Source of the DNA: Rhododendron vialii
Taxonomy: Eukaryota > Streptophyta > Magnoliopsida > Ericales > Ericaceae
Assembly (NCBI RefSeq): GCF_030253575.1
Contig: NC_080564.1
Span: 2,462,501-2,526,500 of the forward strand
DNA length: 64,000 nucleotides
Direction: 5' to 3'
The translations under genes were made by a program, and so were the position numbers. Shown in pieces: positions 47,018-60,164 of the stretch; position 1 is the first letter of the stretch, and each line of letters starts with the position of its first letter. A model generated the notes under the pieces. It saw only the letters and a list, made by a program, of their open reading frames with translations. It had not been told where the DNA came from and did not search any database.

Positions 47018-50000
47018 CTCAATAAACCAGAACCCATGCCCTTCCACTCCATTTGCACACCTCGCTGCAACAGAAATTCGCTAAGATAGAAGGAAGAAGA
47101 AATCCCCCTGTGAACTGCATAAAAACAAAAAAAAAAATATTTGTATCTAGCATTGTTCGTGTTACAATCACACAAAGATCAAGTTTTTTTTTGATGAAAC
47201 AACACATTTAAAGGGAAATACGCCCACAGATAACAGACACAACCAAATCCCCTAATTTCCTTTCATCTATGGAAGCTTTTTTCTCTTGAACTGCGAATGT
47301 GTTCACGAATATATCATTCCTTATTTGTCTGTATGGATTTAGCTCGACAGTTGAGGTCAGTTCAAGTGATTTGTACGCCTATTTAAACCGGTTTTGGGGC
47401 TTGAGCTCATTGAGGAGCGTTGGTATATTATATCTTGTAGCAATTAAATATGTGTTTGGCTTGACGGGAACAGACGTGTTAAAATTTTGATGGTGGTCCT
47501 TTCTTGATGATCCGAACCATTCATATATCAGTCCACCTGAATATATTATCACATTAATTTACTTTGGCAATACGGAGACACACTTTTTATCACTTTTGAT
47601 TTTCCGAAGTGATGATCGTCCATCTTTATGAGAAAATTGAACCGATCATATGTTGACCAATATTCGATCAAACTGATTTTGCATAAAGAAATGAATCATC
47701 TCCGGTCCATGTTTTGGGCAGTCCTGATTGGTACCGTTCATTTGCTGCAATAAATGATTTGGATATATTTTTAAGCTTACCGATAAGAGTTAATTCTTAA
47801 CGGAGGATCCGAACCCTTTGCATAAACGTGTTTAGCTAGCGTGGTCTACATTAATTATGACTGTTAGAAATTATTAATTAAGGTGGGCCCATGACGAGGC
47901 CCCAATTGAAAATCAAGAAAACCATCACCTTCGACTAATATCGTTGAGACTTAATCACACGACCAAAAAAAGAGAGAATAGAATGAATGAATCACCTTCT
48001 ACTAATATCGTATAGCATTTTTTGCTGATTTATGATTATGGGGCGTAGATTGTAATTTTTAAAATGTGGGGTGGAATGCTATGTGAAAACTTTATATCTA
48101 TCTCAAAACCAATTGGTAATAAGCGGAGAGATTCCTCATGTTATTAAGTAATCATACATTCAACTCTCAAGCAATGTGTGATTATATTTTCTTAATAAGT
48201 ATTTGTATATATACGTACGTTTTTTTTAATCGAAAAGGCATGAAGCCAAATTATATTGTAATGACTAATATAATATCGGCCAATAAAATACTTTGGCATA
48301 CAATTAATTAAACTCCCGAAAAGAGAGAAGAAGGCCTCCATGCGGTGAAGTGAGCAACCACAAAGGGGACAACATAAAAACCTTCGCGCAGGGAGGATGT
48401 AAAACCTCTATGTATGGGGTACTATTACAACACGAATACGAAAGAAAACCTCCACGCACGGAGGAAAGATAAAAAAAAACAGATGGGAAGGGATCGGCCG
48501 CTCTATCCGCATCTCTAGCTTTGGAAGCTCCACCAAGCCATCACCATCTTCAAAGAAGTTGTAGTCTTTGCGTATACTGTGGGTACAGATTGGAGTCTAC
48601 TTGGTCAAGGGTGATTGCCCATGGTGCGCGCGTTCAAACCATTGCGGTTAATAGCTAGCTAGCGTTAGGCCATAGCCATAGAATAAATCTGAGACCAGAT
48701 TTGAACAAATGACGACAGACCAAGCGAAGGAAGGACGAAGGTGAGAGAAAGAGCAGAAGGGTAGGGATCACAGCTACTGTATTTCTATTAATTGGTTACA
48801 ATTAATTATAGGCTTCTCTGATGGTACAGTACAGTTGACTGATTGCGCGCCTAGCTTGGCTTGGATTAGTTTGGGTACCTGATTCATTCATGCGTAAGTC
48901 AAATTGAGAATATTAATTAACCATTCAAAAATTTATTATGTTGATCGAATATGCGTTGCTAAATCTTTGTATGACAAGGATAATTTGAAATGACGGCTAC
49001 ATATATACTTCTTTAAGACGAATCCATTTTGACCATTTGACCTTAATTTGATATTCGATTAATTTTCAATTTATTGCATGAATGATCTTATTAGAGCATC
49101 CACAGTGGTATAATCAAAACAAAAATGTTTATAAAATTAGTAACATTTGCTCAAAAAGAGCTCACATTGGAATAACCAAACTTAGAAACATCTTAGCAAC
49201 TCATCAAATTTTGGCCATTGAATTATCAAAACTACCAACTTTTTGCCAATAGTCAAATTTAATTGTCTTCATATTTTTCCAATCAAGTATACTATTATTA
49301 CACAAAAACTTTCGTTCTTCCATTTACAACATGTTTATAACAAAAATACGTTTAAAAACAGGTTTTCCCAAAAAAAATAATATTTAAACAGTTTTATTTC
49401 AAAACAGTTTAATTTTATTAAAACTTTTTTTTTTCAAAAACTGTTATTTTGAAAGAAAAAACTTTTTCTATTCAAAAACTGTTTTTTTTTAAAACTTTTT
49501 CCCGAAAACTGTTTTTTTTTAATCAAAGTTTCCAAAAAACTATTTTCTCTTTTTCTAATAACCTATTTTTATTAGTTTGAAAACTATTTTTAAAAAATTA
49601 TTTTCTATGTCACAATTTCTAGATTTTTGTAAGTTAAAAATGTGATGTGGCAAGTTTTGGTTATTCAATTTTGATTGTACCATTGTGGACCTCTACATTA
49701 TTAACCTTAGCGCGCAGCCTCTTAAATAGATAACCAAAAGATGATGTGACAATTTTTGACTATCCACTTTTGATTATTCCATTGTGGATGCTCTTAGGGT
49801 CTAGAAACGTTTTAGGATTGTCTAGATTATATATTCATGTACGGTAGGCCCAACACCTATGCCGTGCAAATGAGAAATCTTAATCGCATATAATTTACGT
49901 AGTACCGGCCTAGAGAAGGAAAAAAATAAATAAACGAGCGAAGCATTTGTCTTGGGCCCAAAATGTTGCTAAAATGAGGAGGGCCCCAAAAAAGTTGTGT

Positions 50001-50665
50001 TATTCATTAGATACATGTCTTAATATTTAGCCATAATCAACATGTCAAATAAGTGGGATGAATATATGAGCATAATTAATACTTTTGCAGCTAAAAATGT
50101 AAGAAGGGTGATCTTTAAGTGATTGTGTTACAAATTTTGGTTGTGATATGCATAGTTCTAAAATTTTATCTTTGGAATTCTAATTTTACTTTTTGAAGAT
50201 GTCTCATCTCTATATCAATTTGCTTCTGAAAATGAATAAAGAGCCCCTAAAACTTGTCTGGAACCTCGAATATGTCGAGGCCGGCCTTGGACCCTGAAAA
50301 TGTCAAGGCGCGCAGTCCCTGGATTCATGGTGGTGTAATATGATCAAATTAAGACATCTGAATTCTTCTGTTGCAGTGATAGTTCTATTTTCATTGACCT
50401 AATATCAGTGGTGGTGTATCGCAGCCTACGTACGTCTTAGCTTTCACCATATCAATGATAAAGCAAAAAAGCATAAACAAATATTTTCACTAATCAAAAC
50501 CTCTCAATTAGTATTCCACACAAAAGTCAATTTTCCATGTCATTATGTTGGAGATCTCCATTATGTGTGACCGGTGCCTAGAAAAGAAGTAAAGACTGCT
50601 TCTACAATTGCATTCGTCAAAAATCTAATCCCCGTGATCTCCATTTCTTTCCACTGTGACACTTG
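47018..50665. other. Intergenic region upstream of the second LecRK
   Basis: No gene recognised. Contains a degraded repeat near 48100-48200, a Tourist-like MITE (49094-49793, listed) and, in the last 110 bp, the proximal 5' flank shared by the plus-strand LecRK genes. Confidence 0.5.
49094..49793. mobile_element. Tourist-like (PIF/Harbinger) MITE, copy 2
   Basis: GAGCATCCACAGTGGTATAA at the left, complement ATTCCATTGTGGATGCTC at the right, flanked by TTA at 49091-49093 and 49794-49796. The interior is similar to 3235-3915 (shared AACTCATCAAATTTTGGCC), but without the long CT tract. Confidence 0.85.
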
Positions 50666-53314
50666 ATGGGATTGACGGTGAAGCCCCGCATCATGACCGT
50701 AGTAATGCTCCTCTGTTTTACGGCTGTTGACGCCCTGCACCTCGAGACTTTCACCGCTACGTACGGACCATTCGATTCCAGCTATAGCAAGATATTCGGC
50801 TTCGAGGGCTCAGCCACCATCGACAACAACGCACTCATATTGACCCCGAACTCGGACTATCAAAAGGGCTTGACGCCACGGCCAACCGGAAATCTGTACG
50901 GACGAGTGAGGTTATATAAACAATTCATGTTGTGGGGACAATATTACAACAAAACCTCGGACAGGGTTGCCTCGTTCAACTCCTCCTTTCTCTTCAGCGT
51001 CTACCCGTTGGGCGGTAATACCAGTCCGGGTGAAGGGCTGGCCTTCATACTTGTACCGTTCTGGAACCGGGCTCTGACATACAGTTACGGCCAGTATCTG
51101 GGCCTGACGGGTCTCGGCATGGATGGGTCCTCTTACAACAGCCTACTAGCCATCGAGTTTGACAACGTCAAACAGGAATTCGATCCGGATGCTAACCACG
51201 TGGGACTCAATATAAATAGCATTAGATCTAATGTTACTGCCTCTTTGACGCCGTTGGGAATTGAACTTGCTCCAGAGGGCCAGGCCAGGTTTTACAATGT
51301 TTGGGTCCAGTACGACGGGGTGCATAAGGTCATTGAGGTGTACATTGCACGACAAGGCGAGCTTGAAGGGGAGACGCCCTCCAGGCCTGATTCCCCAGTC
51401 TTGAAATCGATTCTTGATTTGAGAGAGGTTTTGAATCAGCACTCGTACTTCGGTTTCTCAGCATCGACAGGACATAATGCGCAGCTCAACTGTATCTTGA
51501 GATGGAACTTGACGGTGGAGTATTATTCGGAAGATGCTCCGGAGCCGGAGGACAAACATCCTCCCCAGAAAAAAAATATTCTCCTTGAAGTCGGGGTCGG
51601 AGTTTCACTGCTTGTTATAGGGGTTGCAGTGACGGGCTATTATCACCTACGCAAGAAGCAATCAATGGTACCGTTGAAGTCCGATATCTTACGAGGGGCA
51701 TTGAAGAGATTGCCAGAAACTCCGAGGGAGTTCCAATTCAAGGATTTGAAGAAGGCGACCAACAACTTTGACGAGAAGAACAAGTTGGGCCAAGGTGGTT
51801 TCGGTGTAGTGTATCGAGGGCACCTGCCAAAAGAAAATCTCGAGGTGGCAGTCAAGTGGTTTTCTAGGGAAACCATAAAGGGTGAGGATGACTTCTTGGC
51901 AGAGCTCACCATCATCAATCGTCTCCGTCACAAAAATCTTGTCCGACTGCTTGGTGGGTATTCCCTTTTCAAGTTTACAACTTTCACCTCTTCAATTTGC
52001 TTCCAGTCTTCTCTTTATATGGTAGCAGTGATTTGTGGCATTCTTAGCAAAAAAAAAAAAAAAGCGGTGATTTGTGGCATTGAAAGGTAGTTTTATGTTT
52101 CACTCCATGGAAATATGGAAAAATTGCTTCACAATCTTTAATCTGAGACGGATGATCACTACAAGAGATAAAGGGATATCGAAAAACTGTCGAAAGGGGG
52201 ATTGGGCGACCTTATTCTGAGTTTCCCAAATAATTTTGCTCTCAGCATAAAAAAATTTGTTTCCTGAAGGTGATTGCCATTCTGTTCTTATTTTTCAGCT
52301 CATTACTAAAAAACTTATCTTAGCTTCCAATAAATATGTTATCTAAAGGAATTATATTGAGGAGTTTTTCAAAACCACATATTTTGTTGTTGAGCAGAAT
52401 ATTTGGGTAGGTAAAACATTTTGTAGACAAAATATTTACTTTTATGAACCAAATTGAGGAGAATGTTGTCTTTCTTTGTGACAGGATGGTGTCATGAGGA
52501 AGGGAAGCTGCTACTTGTATATGACTACATGCCAAATGGTAGTCTTGACGCACACCTGTTCACTAGAACACCAGGCAACAGGTCACCAAGCTGGGATTGC
52601 CGTTACAACATCATCTCTGGGGTGGCCTCGGCCCTAAATTACCTCCATAATGAGTGCGACCAGAGGGTGGTCCACCGGGACCTAAAGTCCAGTAACATCT
52701 TGCTGGATTCTTACTTTAACGCTCGACTCGGGGATTTCGGCCTCACTCGCACCTTGGACAAGACCTCATACACAGAGGCCGGGGGTGTGGCTGGCACACT
52801 CGGCTACATTGCACCTGAATGCTTCCTAGCAGGCAAGGCCACCCAACAGTCTGATGTCTACTCGTTTGGAGTAGTCTTGTTGGAAATAGTTTGTGGCTTG
52901 CGACCTGGAACAGTGATCGATGAGTTTGACTGCTTGATCAATTGGGTCAGGTTCTTGCACCGAGAAGGAAGGATATTAGATGCCGTAGAAGAGCGGCTCG
53001 GAGATGAGTATGTTGTTGAGGAAGCTAAGAAAGTGCTGGTTTTGGCTTTGGCATGTTCTCATCCGATAGCAAGCGAAAGGCCCAAAACTCAAGCGATTGT
53101 TCAGATCATATCCGGTTTAGTTCCAGTGCCTTATGTGCCGCCATTCAAACCGGCCTTGGTATGGCCAATGTCTTCTGTGGAGGAAGATTATATCAGCAGC
53201 TTGGTTAGCACGTCAGAGACAAGGTCCTTTCAAACGGCCCAACTGGGATCGGGCTTCACTGCGCAATTCATCAGTCAAGAGCTCTTTGCCAATGAAAAAT
53301 TCGAAAGTGTGTAA
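50666..53314 (+). CDS. L-type lectin receptor kinase, S.5-like, intact (plus copy 2)
   Basis: Two exons, 50666-51953 and 52485-53314, give 705 residues. The first ATG is 50666 (ACTTGATGGGA); the TTG before it is not a start. Signal peptide about 1-24, lectin domain about 25-280 (RVASFNSSFLFSVYPLGG, GEGLAFIL, VWVQYDG, SYFGFSASTG), membrane helix about 308-330 (LLVIGVAVTGYYHL), kinase from about 373. The kinase has GQGGFGVVY, AVKWF, VVHRDLKSSNILL, DFGLTRTL and GYIAPE, all key residues present. The activation segment is two residues shorter than in the other copies (DKTSY against DKEKTSY). The single intron splits the Gly codon in RLLG/WC. It is predicted as a plasma-membrane receptor kinase with unknown ligand. 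A tandem neighbour of the copy at 56594. Confidence 0.93.
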
Positions 53315-54589
53315 TTTCGTTAAGTAAACTAAAACCAAGTCCCTCGCTCCTTGGCTATATCCTTTGCAGATGTGTCTTGAATCAAATTCGATCACAAGGA
53401 TCGAAACCAAATCGGTTTGGGACTCTTTCTTCTCCCAATTAGGCCACATTTAGTTCAAAACAGGGCTTCCTCCTCTTTCCTCACCTATAGATATACGTCA
53501 AGTACATACGTCCATAGATAATCTTATAGATAAAACGACGGCGGTGACGTTTTGGAGGCGATGGCGATTTTCGGCCTAAACACTTCTTGTTCTCCCGTGA
53601 TTCCTACTTTTGTTGTAAGCGCTTTAATCCGACTGTTTCTTTTTCTGTTTTTTCTTTGTTGCCTGCAACATTCTCTTTTTGGTTGCAGCTGTATGTTAAT
53701 TTATGAGCGAGTTATCTTTGGATTGTAGGAATTTCTTTCAATTTTTCTTTCTTACCTGTTTTTTGTTGTTTTGTTAAGAAACTGAATTACCAAATTCTGA
53801 CTTTTATTCTCTGTATTTCAAATGGCTGTGTGAGGGAAAAGGGAAAGCGATACTGGGGAGTTATTAAATTTGGTAAGATGGTGAACCAAATTGAGCAGTT
53901 TTACGCATTTGTTCGTTGCAGGGGTAAAGCTTTGTACATTAACTTTTTTCTAGATCCCCGCAATGGCGGGAGCCTTGTGCACGTGGTTTTCCTTTTTGTT
54001 TTTTTTTAAATCCATTTTATCCATTTGACCGCCACTAAGAAACACATTAGTTGGACGTGGCAGCAGTAGCTTCATCATCATTGGTACAACGAACTTTTAG
54101 TTAGCCCCTGTTTCACATAGATTTTTTTGAGAGATTTTTGATCTTTTGTCCTTATTCAGTTTTTTGGACTTTATCTTGAATATTTTTTCAAATATTGGGA
54201 TAAAAGTCATAATTTTTTATTTTTCTGATTCCACTCGACGAGATAAACCAATAATCCATAAAAGGTCATGGCCAAGACTATTGATGTCAAGCATGTGTCT
54301 AGTACAGTGGATCAACTTGCTGATTTGGTAAGCTGTTAGTACAATTTAGTGGCCAAACCACTTCAGTTGATGCATGTAATCAAATCTATATAAGATGTAC
54401 TGTAATCATGACTTAGTTGAGTTGAAATCATAATAGATTGAGATTCCCTTTCACTCTCTCTCTAGAATTTCTTTTATAATCTTGCACATAATCCCATCAC
54501 TTATGGGATTTGATACTCGTTTACTCTGAATATATAGTGATCATATACATGTATAAAATGATCATAAGCACTTTCCAGAATTTTACAAG
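53315..54589. other. 3' flank of LecRK copy 2, duplicated after copy 3
   Basis: About 53330-53700 resembles about 59520-59830 (shared CGGTTTGGGACTCTTTCTTCT, CTCCCGTGATTCCTACTT). About 53880-53935 resembles the end of the LecRK kinase intron (GAACCAAATTGAG...TTTGTTCGTTGCAG), a further scrap. About 54100-54270 is AT-rich and related to 46400-46670. Confidence 0.6.
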
Positions 54590-54735
54590 CAGCCTGGCTA
54601 GCTAGCACGACGGAGACAAAGCCCTTCCAATGAACCATTTAGGATTGGGCTTCACTCAGCAATGAATCAGTCGAAAGCTCTATGCCAGTGACAAATTCAA
54701 AACTGTCTAGTTTTTGTTGTAAACTAAAACCAAGT
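54590..54735 (+). pseudogene. LecRK C-terminal tail fragment
   Basis: GCTAGCACGACGGAGACAAAG, GATTGGGCTTCACTC, AGCTCTATGCCAGTGACAAATTC and the following AAACTAAAACCAAGTC match the last 40 codons and the early 3' UTR of the intact genes. Stops interrupt it. No kinase part is attached. Confidence 0.85.
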
Positions 54736-55481
54736 CTTCCCTCTCCCCCATATTTTTTTTTTAAACAACAATAAATTTATTAAGAAACTTGACAGGGATG
54801 CATCAAGTTCCCTATCAAGTAGGGGGAGAGGGGAGGGTGATCCAACCAATGATTGGATGAAACACCTGATGGGAACAAAGCCTAAAACACATAAAAAGCA
54901 TAATCCAAACAAAATGGGCCAAGCCCAACCCAAGAAATTCCAAAACCTAACCCTAACTTCTGAAAGTCTTCCACTGCCGCCACCCGAGCACCACCGACCT
55001 CCACTATTACGCAGCCAAACTATTACCACGAGACACCACTGATCCGCCACCTCCAAATACCACCACGCCACCAGTACTGGCCAACACCACCCAAATTTCA
55101 GCCATGTCATGACAATCATATTTGAGTACTATGTTATACAGATATCATCTAAATTCTAGTCCAAATTCTTCAGGGAGTTATTTTATCAATTTAGGGTTTG
55201 CCCGTGCCTGAAGGCACAGCGCAACGTAAAATCTAATTAGTGACAATTGTGCAATTAATATTGTTTGAGAGAGAGATAAAGAGCAGTAGAATTTATAAAA
55301 CAGATCAATGGTTATGATTTATAGAGAGATAAGATTCTCCCTTATTATTACTTCTTATTACGTAGATTGCATTCTCTAGTTTGTAAATAAAATAGACATT
55401 CTATTTGGAGCCCGTACTTAAGTCTTTATCCATGATGTCATCCAGCTACGTAGCCATCCTGAAATTGCATAGTTGCCCTAT

Positions 55482-55518
<37 letters not shown>

Positions 55519-56593
55519 TTGAATCTCCTCTTTTTAAAGAGAGGCCAATATTGATCTGGGAGTGTAAATTGGGTCATTGCTTGGAAATTGCCTCTAATTG
55601 ATTGGACTACTGTTTTATTCCACTGTTCAAAATTTCCTCCCGTCGAAATCGTCAGTCAAATGGAAATAATTTTATAAAGAAAAGTCCACACGCAATGCAT
55701 TTAATTTGGGATTTTTTTTTTCTTTCAAACTTTAGAGGAACTTTTATTGATACGAAAATTATATATCGAAAACAAGTAATCGTCCTCAAGAAGAGAGGAA
55801 AGTAACCACAAATGAAGCCTAAACTCATAAATAAACATTCAGAATCTCACACAGATTAAACTCGCCTCCAACCTCAAAAAGTCATCAAGACGACTTAAAA
55901 AACCCACCACAACACCCATAAAGAGTGAGAGAAAGTCCCAATGCATTTAATTTGGGTTTGATCCAGCATTTTCATGTTTGTTTGTTTTGAGTAGAATTTT
56001 TTTATTAGTCTTCATGCAAAGCTGCTACCCACACATATAAATAAGTACATATTTTATACAAATTTTTTATGAGGCCCATCTTGAATCCCACACAAACGAT
56101 TCAAGTCATTTATTAAATGTAAAATTTTTTCAAGATTTTTTGCAAAAAATCAGCTCAATCCGATACTTATAGATACTTGATCCAATCATCTAACTTTTCA
56201 TTTTGATTTCCAGATAGTGAACAGTTAAATGATTGGATTGAACATCAATAGATTTCGGATTGAGCTAATTTTTTGCGAAGATCCTTGAAAAAATATTTTA
56301 CATTTAATAAATGGTTCGGATCGTTTGTGTGAGACTCGAGATGGGCTCCACAAAAAATTTATGTAGAATATGCACCTTATTTATACGTGTTTTTAGACTT
56401 CTCGAAAACGAAGACCAATTGGTCAACTGGTCAAGTCGCCGGCGTTTTATTGGGTGAAGTGAAGACGCAAAAATGAAAGACTGCTTTATACTCAATTTCA
56501 TTCGTAAATACCTTATCTCTGCCTCTCCCAATTCCCCCAAATCTCTGTTATCTCCATTTCCGTCCATATATTCTCGGCCACCGTGACACTTTG
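54736..56593. other. Intergenic region upstream of LecRK copy 3
   Basis: About 55485-55710 repeats the upstream region of the minus LecRK (35715-35965), beginning with a (GA)n run. About 56018-56404 is a MITE (listed). The last 150 bp is the proximal 5' flank shared among plus-strand LecRK genes. The frames at 54724-55119 are not gene-like. Confidence 0.55.
56018..56404. mobile_element. Fold-back MITE, same family as 61136-61504
   Basis: The arms run over more than 150 bp each: ACACATATAAATAAG...TTTTATGAGG against the complement of TGGGCTCCACAAAAAATTT...CTTATTTATACGTGT, and AATCAGCTCAATCCG against CGGATTGAGCTAATT. Limits are approximate. Confidence 0.65.
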
Positions 56594-59271
56594 ATGGGAT
56601 TGGCCGTGAAGCACCCTATGATCGCCGCCATGCTCCTCTGTTTCACGGCGGTCACCGCCCAGAACCTCAAGACTTTCACCGCTACATACGGACCGTTCAA
56701 TTACACCTATTTCGATATATTCGGCCCAAAGAACTCAGCCAACATGTCCAACGGCGTGCTCCAATTGACTCCGAACTCAGCCTACCTGTCGGGCTCGTCG
56801 GGCAAGCCCCTCCAAAATCAGGTCGGAAGAACGCTGTTGAAACGACCGTTCACGTTGTCGGAACCAGGTTACAGCAAAACATCCGACAGGGTCGCCTCGT
56901 TCAACTCCTCCTTCCTCTTCAGCATCAGCCCGCTGGGCCGTAATACCACCCCGGGGGAAGGGCTGGCCTTCATAATAGCCCAGCCCTTCAAATACTGGCT
57001 TCCGTCACAGAGCTTCGGCCAGTATCTGGGCCTGACCAACCCCAACACCGATGGCGACCCTGCAAACAGCCTAGTAGCCATCGAGTTCGACAACGTCAAG
57101 CAGGAATTCGATCCGGATGCTAACCACGTGGGACTTAATATAAACAGCATCAAATCTACTGTTAATGCCTCTTTGACCCCATTCGGCATCGAACTTGCTC
57201 CAGAGGGCGAGGGCGAGGCCAGGTTTTACAATGCCTGGGTCCAGTACGACGGGGTCAGTAAGGTCATTGAGGTGTACATTGCACGACAAGCCAAGCTTGA
57301 TGGGGAGACGCCCTTCAAGCCCGATACCCCGGTTTTAAAATCGAATCTCGATTTGGGAGAGGTTTTGAAATATCAGTACTCGTACTTTGGTTTTTCAGCA
57401 TCCACAGGAAATAATGTGCAGCTCAACTCTATATTTAGATGGGACTTGACGGTGGAGTCCTTTGTGGAGGAACATCCACCGTGGGAAATGACTCCAAATC
57501 CTCCTCATTGGCAAAAGACTCTCCTTGTAGTCGGGTTTTCACTGCTTGTGATTGGGGTAGCAGTGACGGGCTACTATTACCTATACAAGAAGCGATCGAT
57601 GGCACAGTTTAAGTCCAACATATTACTGGGGGCCTTGAAGAGATTGCCAGGAACCCCGAGGGAGTTCGAATTCAAGGATTTGAAGAAGGCGACAAACAAC
57701 TTTGACGAGAAGAACAAGTTGGGCCGGGGTGGTTTCGGTGTAGTGTACCGAGGCCATCTCCATGATGAAAATCTGGAGGTGGCCGTCAAGTGGTTTTCTA
57801 GGGAAACCATGAAGGGTGAGGATGACTTCTTGGCCGAGCTCACCATCATCAATCGTCTCCGTCACAAACATCTTGTCCGATTGCTTGGTACGTCCTTTTC
57901 CAAGTCTACAACTTTTTCTTCTTTAATTTGCTTCTAGCTAGTCAGGTTCAGTCGAAGAGATCGAAGCGAAGTCATCAATTTAACCATTCGCATGGTCGCC
58001 CCAAAGACTGAGCTTGTCTTTATGGTTCCTAAATGTCATCTCAATTCTGTTCTTGTTTTTCAGCTCATTAAAAAAAAAAAAAAAAACTTATCTTAGTTCC
58101 AATAAGAGTGAGTTTCCGCTATTCTTTTTTTCATCTTCAATCTTCAGGTTAATGTCAATAGTCAAGTTCTTTCTGCTAATTGGTAATTTACTTGATATGT
58201 GGGAGAAGAATGGTATGCCTAGAAATCTGTGAAAATATGAGTTTTTAGTCCATTTAAGAGAAGCTCGTTGTTAAATATGGTATCTAAAGGGATTATTTTC
58301 ATGAACCAAATTGAGGAGTTTTGGAAAACCGCATCATTTTGTTGTTGGGCAGAATAGCTAAAACATTTCGTAGACAAATTATTTACTTTTAATGAACCAA
58401 ATTGAGGAGTACTCTTTCTTTGTATGTGACAGGATGGTGTTACAATAATGGGAAGCTTCTACTTGTATATGACTACATGCCGAATGGTTGTCTCGACGCA
58501 CACCTATTCACTAAAGCGCCAGACATCAAGCCACTAACTTGGGATCAACGTTACAATATCATCTCCGGGGTGGCCTCGGCATTGAACTACCTCCACAATG
58601 AGTACGACCAGAAGGTGGTCCATCGGGACCTCAAGTCTAGTAACATCATGCTAGACTCTGACTTCAACGCCCGGCTAGGGGATTTCGGCCTCGCTCGCAC
58701 CCTGGACAAGGAGAAGACCTCGTACTCAGAAGTCGAGGGCGTGGCCGGCACACTTGGCTACATTGCGCCTGAATGCTTTTTGACAGGTAAGGCCACCCAA
58801 CAGTCTGACGTCTACGGGTTCGGTGTAGTCTTGTTGGAAATAGTTTGTGGCTTGCGAACTGGAACAAGGATTGGTGAGTTCCGCTTTTTGGTCGATTGGG
58901 TCTGGTCCCTGCACCGAGAAGGCCGTATATTAGATGCCATAGAAGAGCGGCTTGGAGATGAGTATGTTGTTGAGGAAGCTCAGAAAGTGCTCGTTTTGGC
59001 TTTGGCATGTTGTCATCCGATAGCAAGCGAAAGGCCTAGAACTCAAGCAATTGTTCATATCATATCCGGTTTAGTTCCGGTGCCTTATGTGCCACCATTC
59101 AAACCGGTCTTTGTTTGGCCTTCGATGCCTAATCTGGAAGATGATGATATCAGCAGCCTTGGTAGCACGACGGAGACAGAGTCCTTTCCAACGACCCATT
59201 TGGGATCAGGCTTCACTCCGCAAAGCATCAGTCGGGAGCTCTATGCCAGGGACAAATTTAAATCTGTGTAG
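56594..59271 (+). CDS. L-type lectin receptor kinase, S.5-like, intact (plus copy 3)
   Basis: Two exons, 56594-57887 and 58433-59271, give 710 residues from the ATG at 56594. Signal peptide about 1-22 (AAMLLCFTAVTAQ), lectin domain about 23-285 (RVASFNSSFLFSISPLG, PGEGLAFIIAQ, AWVQYDG, YSYFGFSASTG), membrane helix about 307-330 (SLLVIGVAVTGYYYLY), kinase from about 372. The kinase has GRGGFGVVY, AVKWF, VVHRDLKSSNIMLD (about 490), DFGLARTLDKEKTSY and GYIAPE. All catalytic residues are present, so an active RD kinase is likely. The lectin part has a two-residue EG insertion before ARFYNAW. The intron lies at the same place as in the other copies and shares the word ATGAACCAAATTGAGGAG just upstream of its acceptor. 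The ligand is unknown. Confidence 0.94.
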
Positions 59272-60164
59272 GTAGTTTCTTTTGTAAACTAAAACCAATT
59301 ATCATGTTTGAGTAATATATTATGGTTATCAGCTTATCTGTTATGAATAATAAATTAATTGAAATGTACAATTTAAGATCTCAGTTGTACTGACTGGACA
59401 CATACCACGTGAATGGAATGGCCATACATAAAACGGTGTCCGAATCCTCTCACGCATATAGACAATTATGTGTTCCGAATCTCCGATAGAACATGTCTTT
59501 GAATTATTGGGAGAATGAATAGATAAGCCCCTCACTGCGTAGTTATATCCTTCGCAGGTGAGCCTGAATCAAGTTCTATCGGAAGGATCCAAACCCAATC
59601 GGTTTGGGACTCTTTCTTCTACCAATTAGGAGACATTTGATTCCTACTGTAGCGTATGTCATCTACGTACATCCATATTCACTATCATGGACTACAGCAC
59701 ATTGCAAAAGCGATCGCGATTTCCAGGCCTAATGTTCTCCCGTGATTCCTACTTAATTTTGTGTCAAGAGCTTTAATCTGACTATTTCTGTCACTGTTTT
59801 TTCTTTGTTCAATACTTCAATTCTCCCGAAACATTCTCTTTTTGTTTCTAGATGATAATTTATGAGAAATTTATCTTTTGATTGTAAGGGTTTCGTTCGA
59901 TTTGGCTTTCTTGACGATTCTGTAATTTTGTTTTGAAGTTGAGTTACAATTCTGATTGTTACTCTGTAACGTTTCACCCCGTTCCTCTCTCTTGAAACTT
60001 ATGTATGCCTAACAGTGTTATCGATGAAGGTCCACCAGACGAGTGTCCTCTGAAAATGTCTCAAGACTTAAACCTTTAATGGTGTAAAATTCAAATTGAA
60101 GCAGTTAAAATCGGGATATATGATTGAATAAGGGAAAAGGGAAAGAGATAGTCATAAAAATTGG
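59272..60164. other. 3' flank of LecRK copy 3
   Basis: Resembles the flank after copy 2 (see 53315-54589), which shows that the duplicated unit included several hundred bases beyond the gene. No gene. Confidence 0.6.

Noticed and set aside
48100-48200. Possible SINE or tRNA gene
   Set aside because: Only weak B-box-like sequence, no convincing A box or tRNA fold.
54724-55119. 131-codon minus-strand frame
   Set aside because: Trp- and Leu-rich with no family resemblance or splice context. It reads as repeat-derived spacer.
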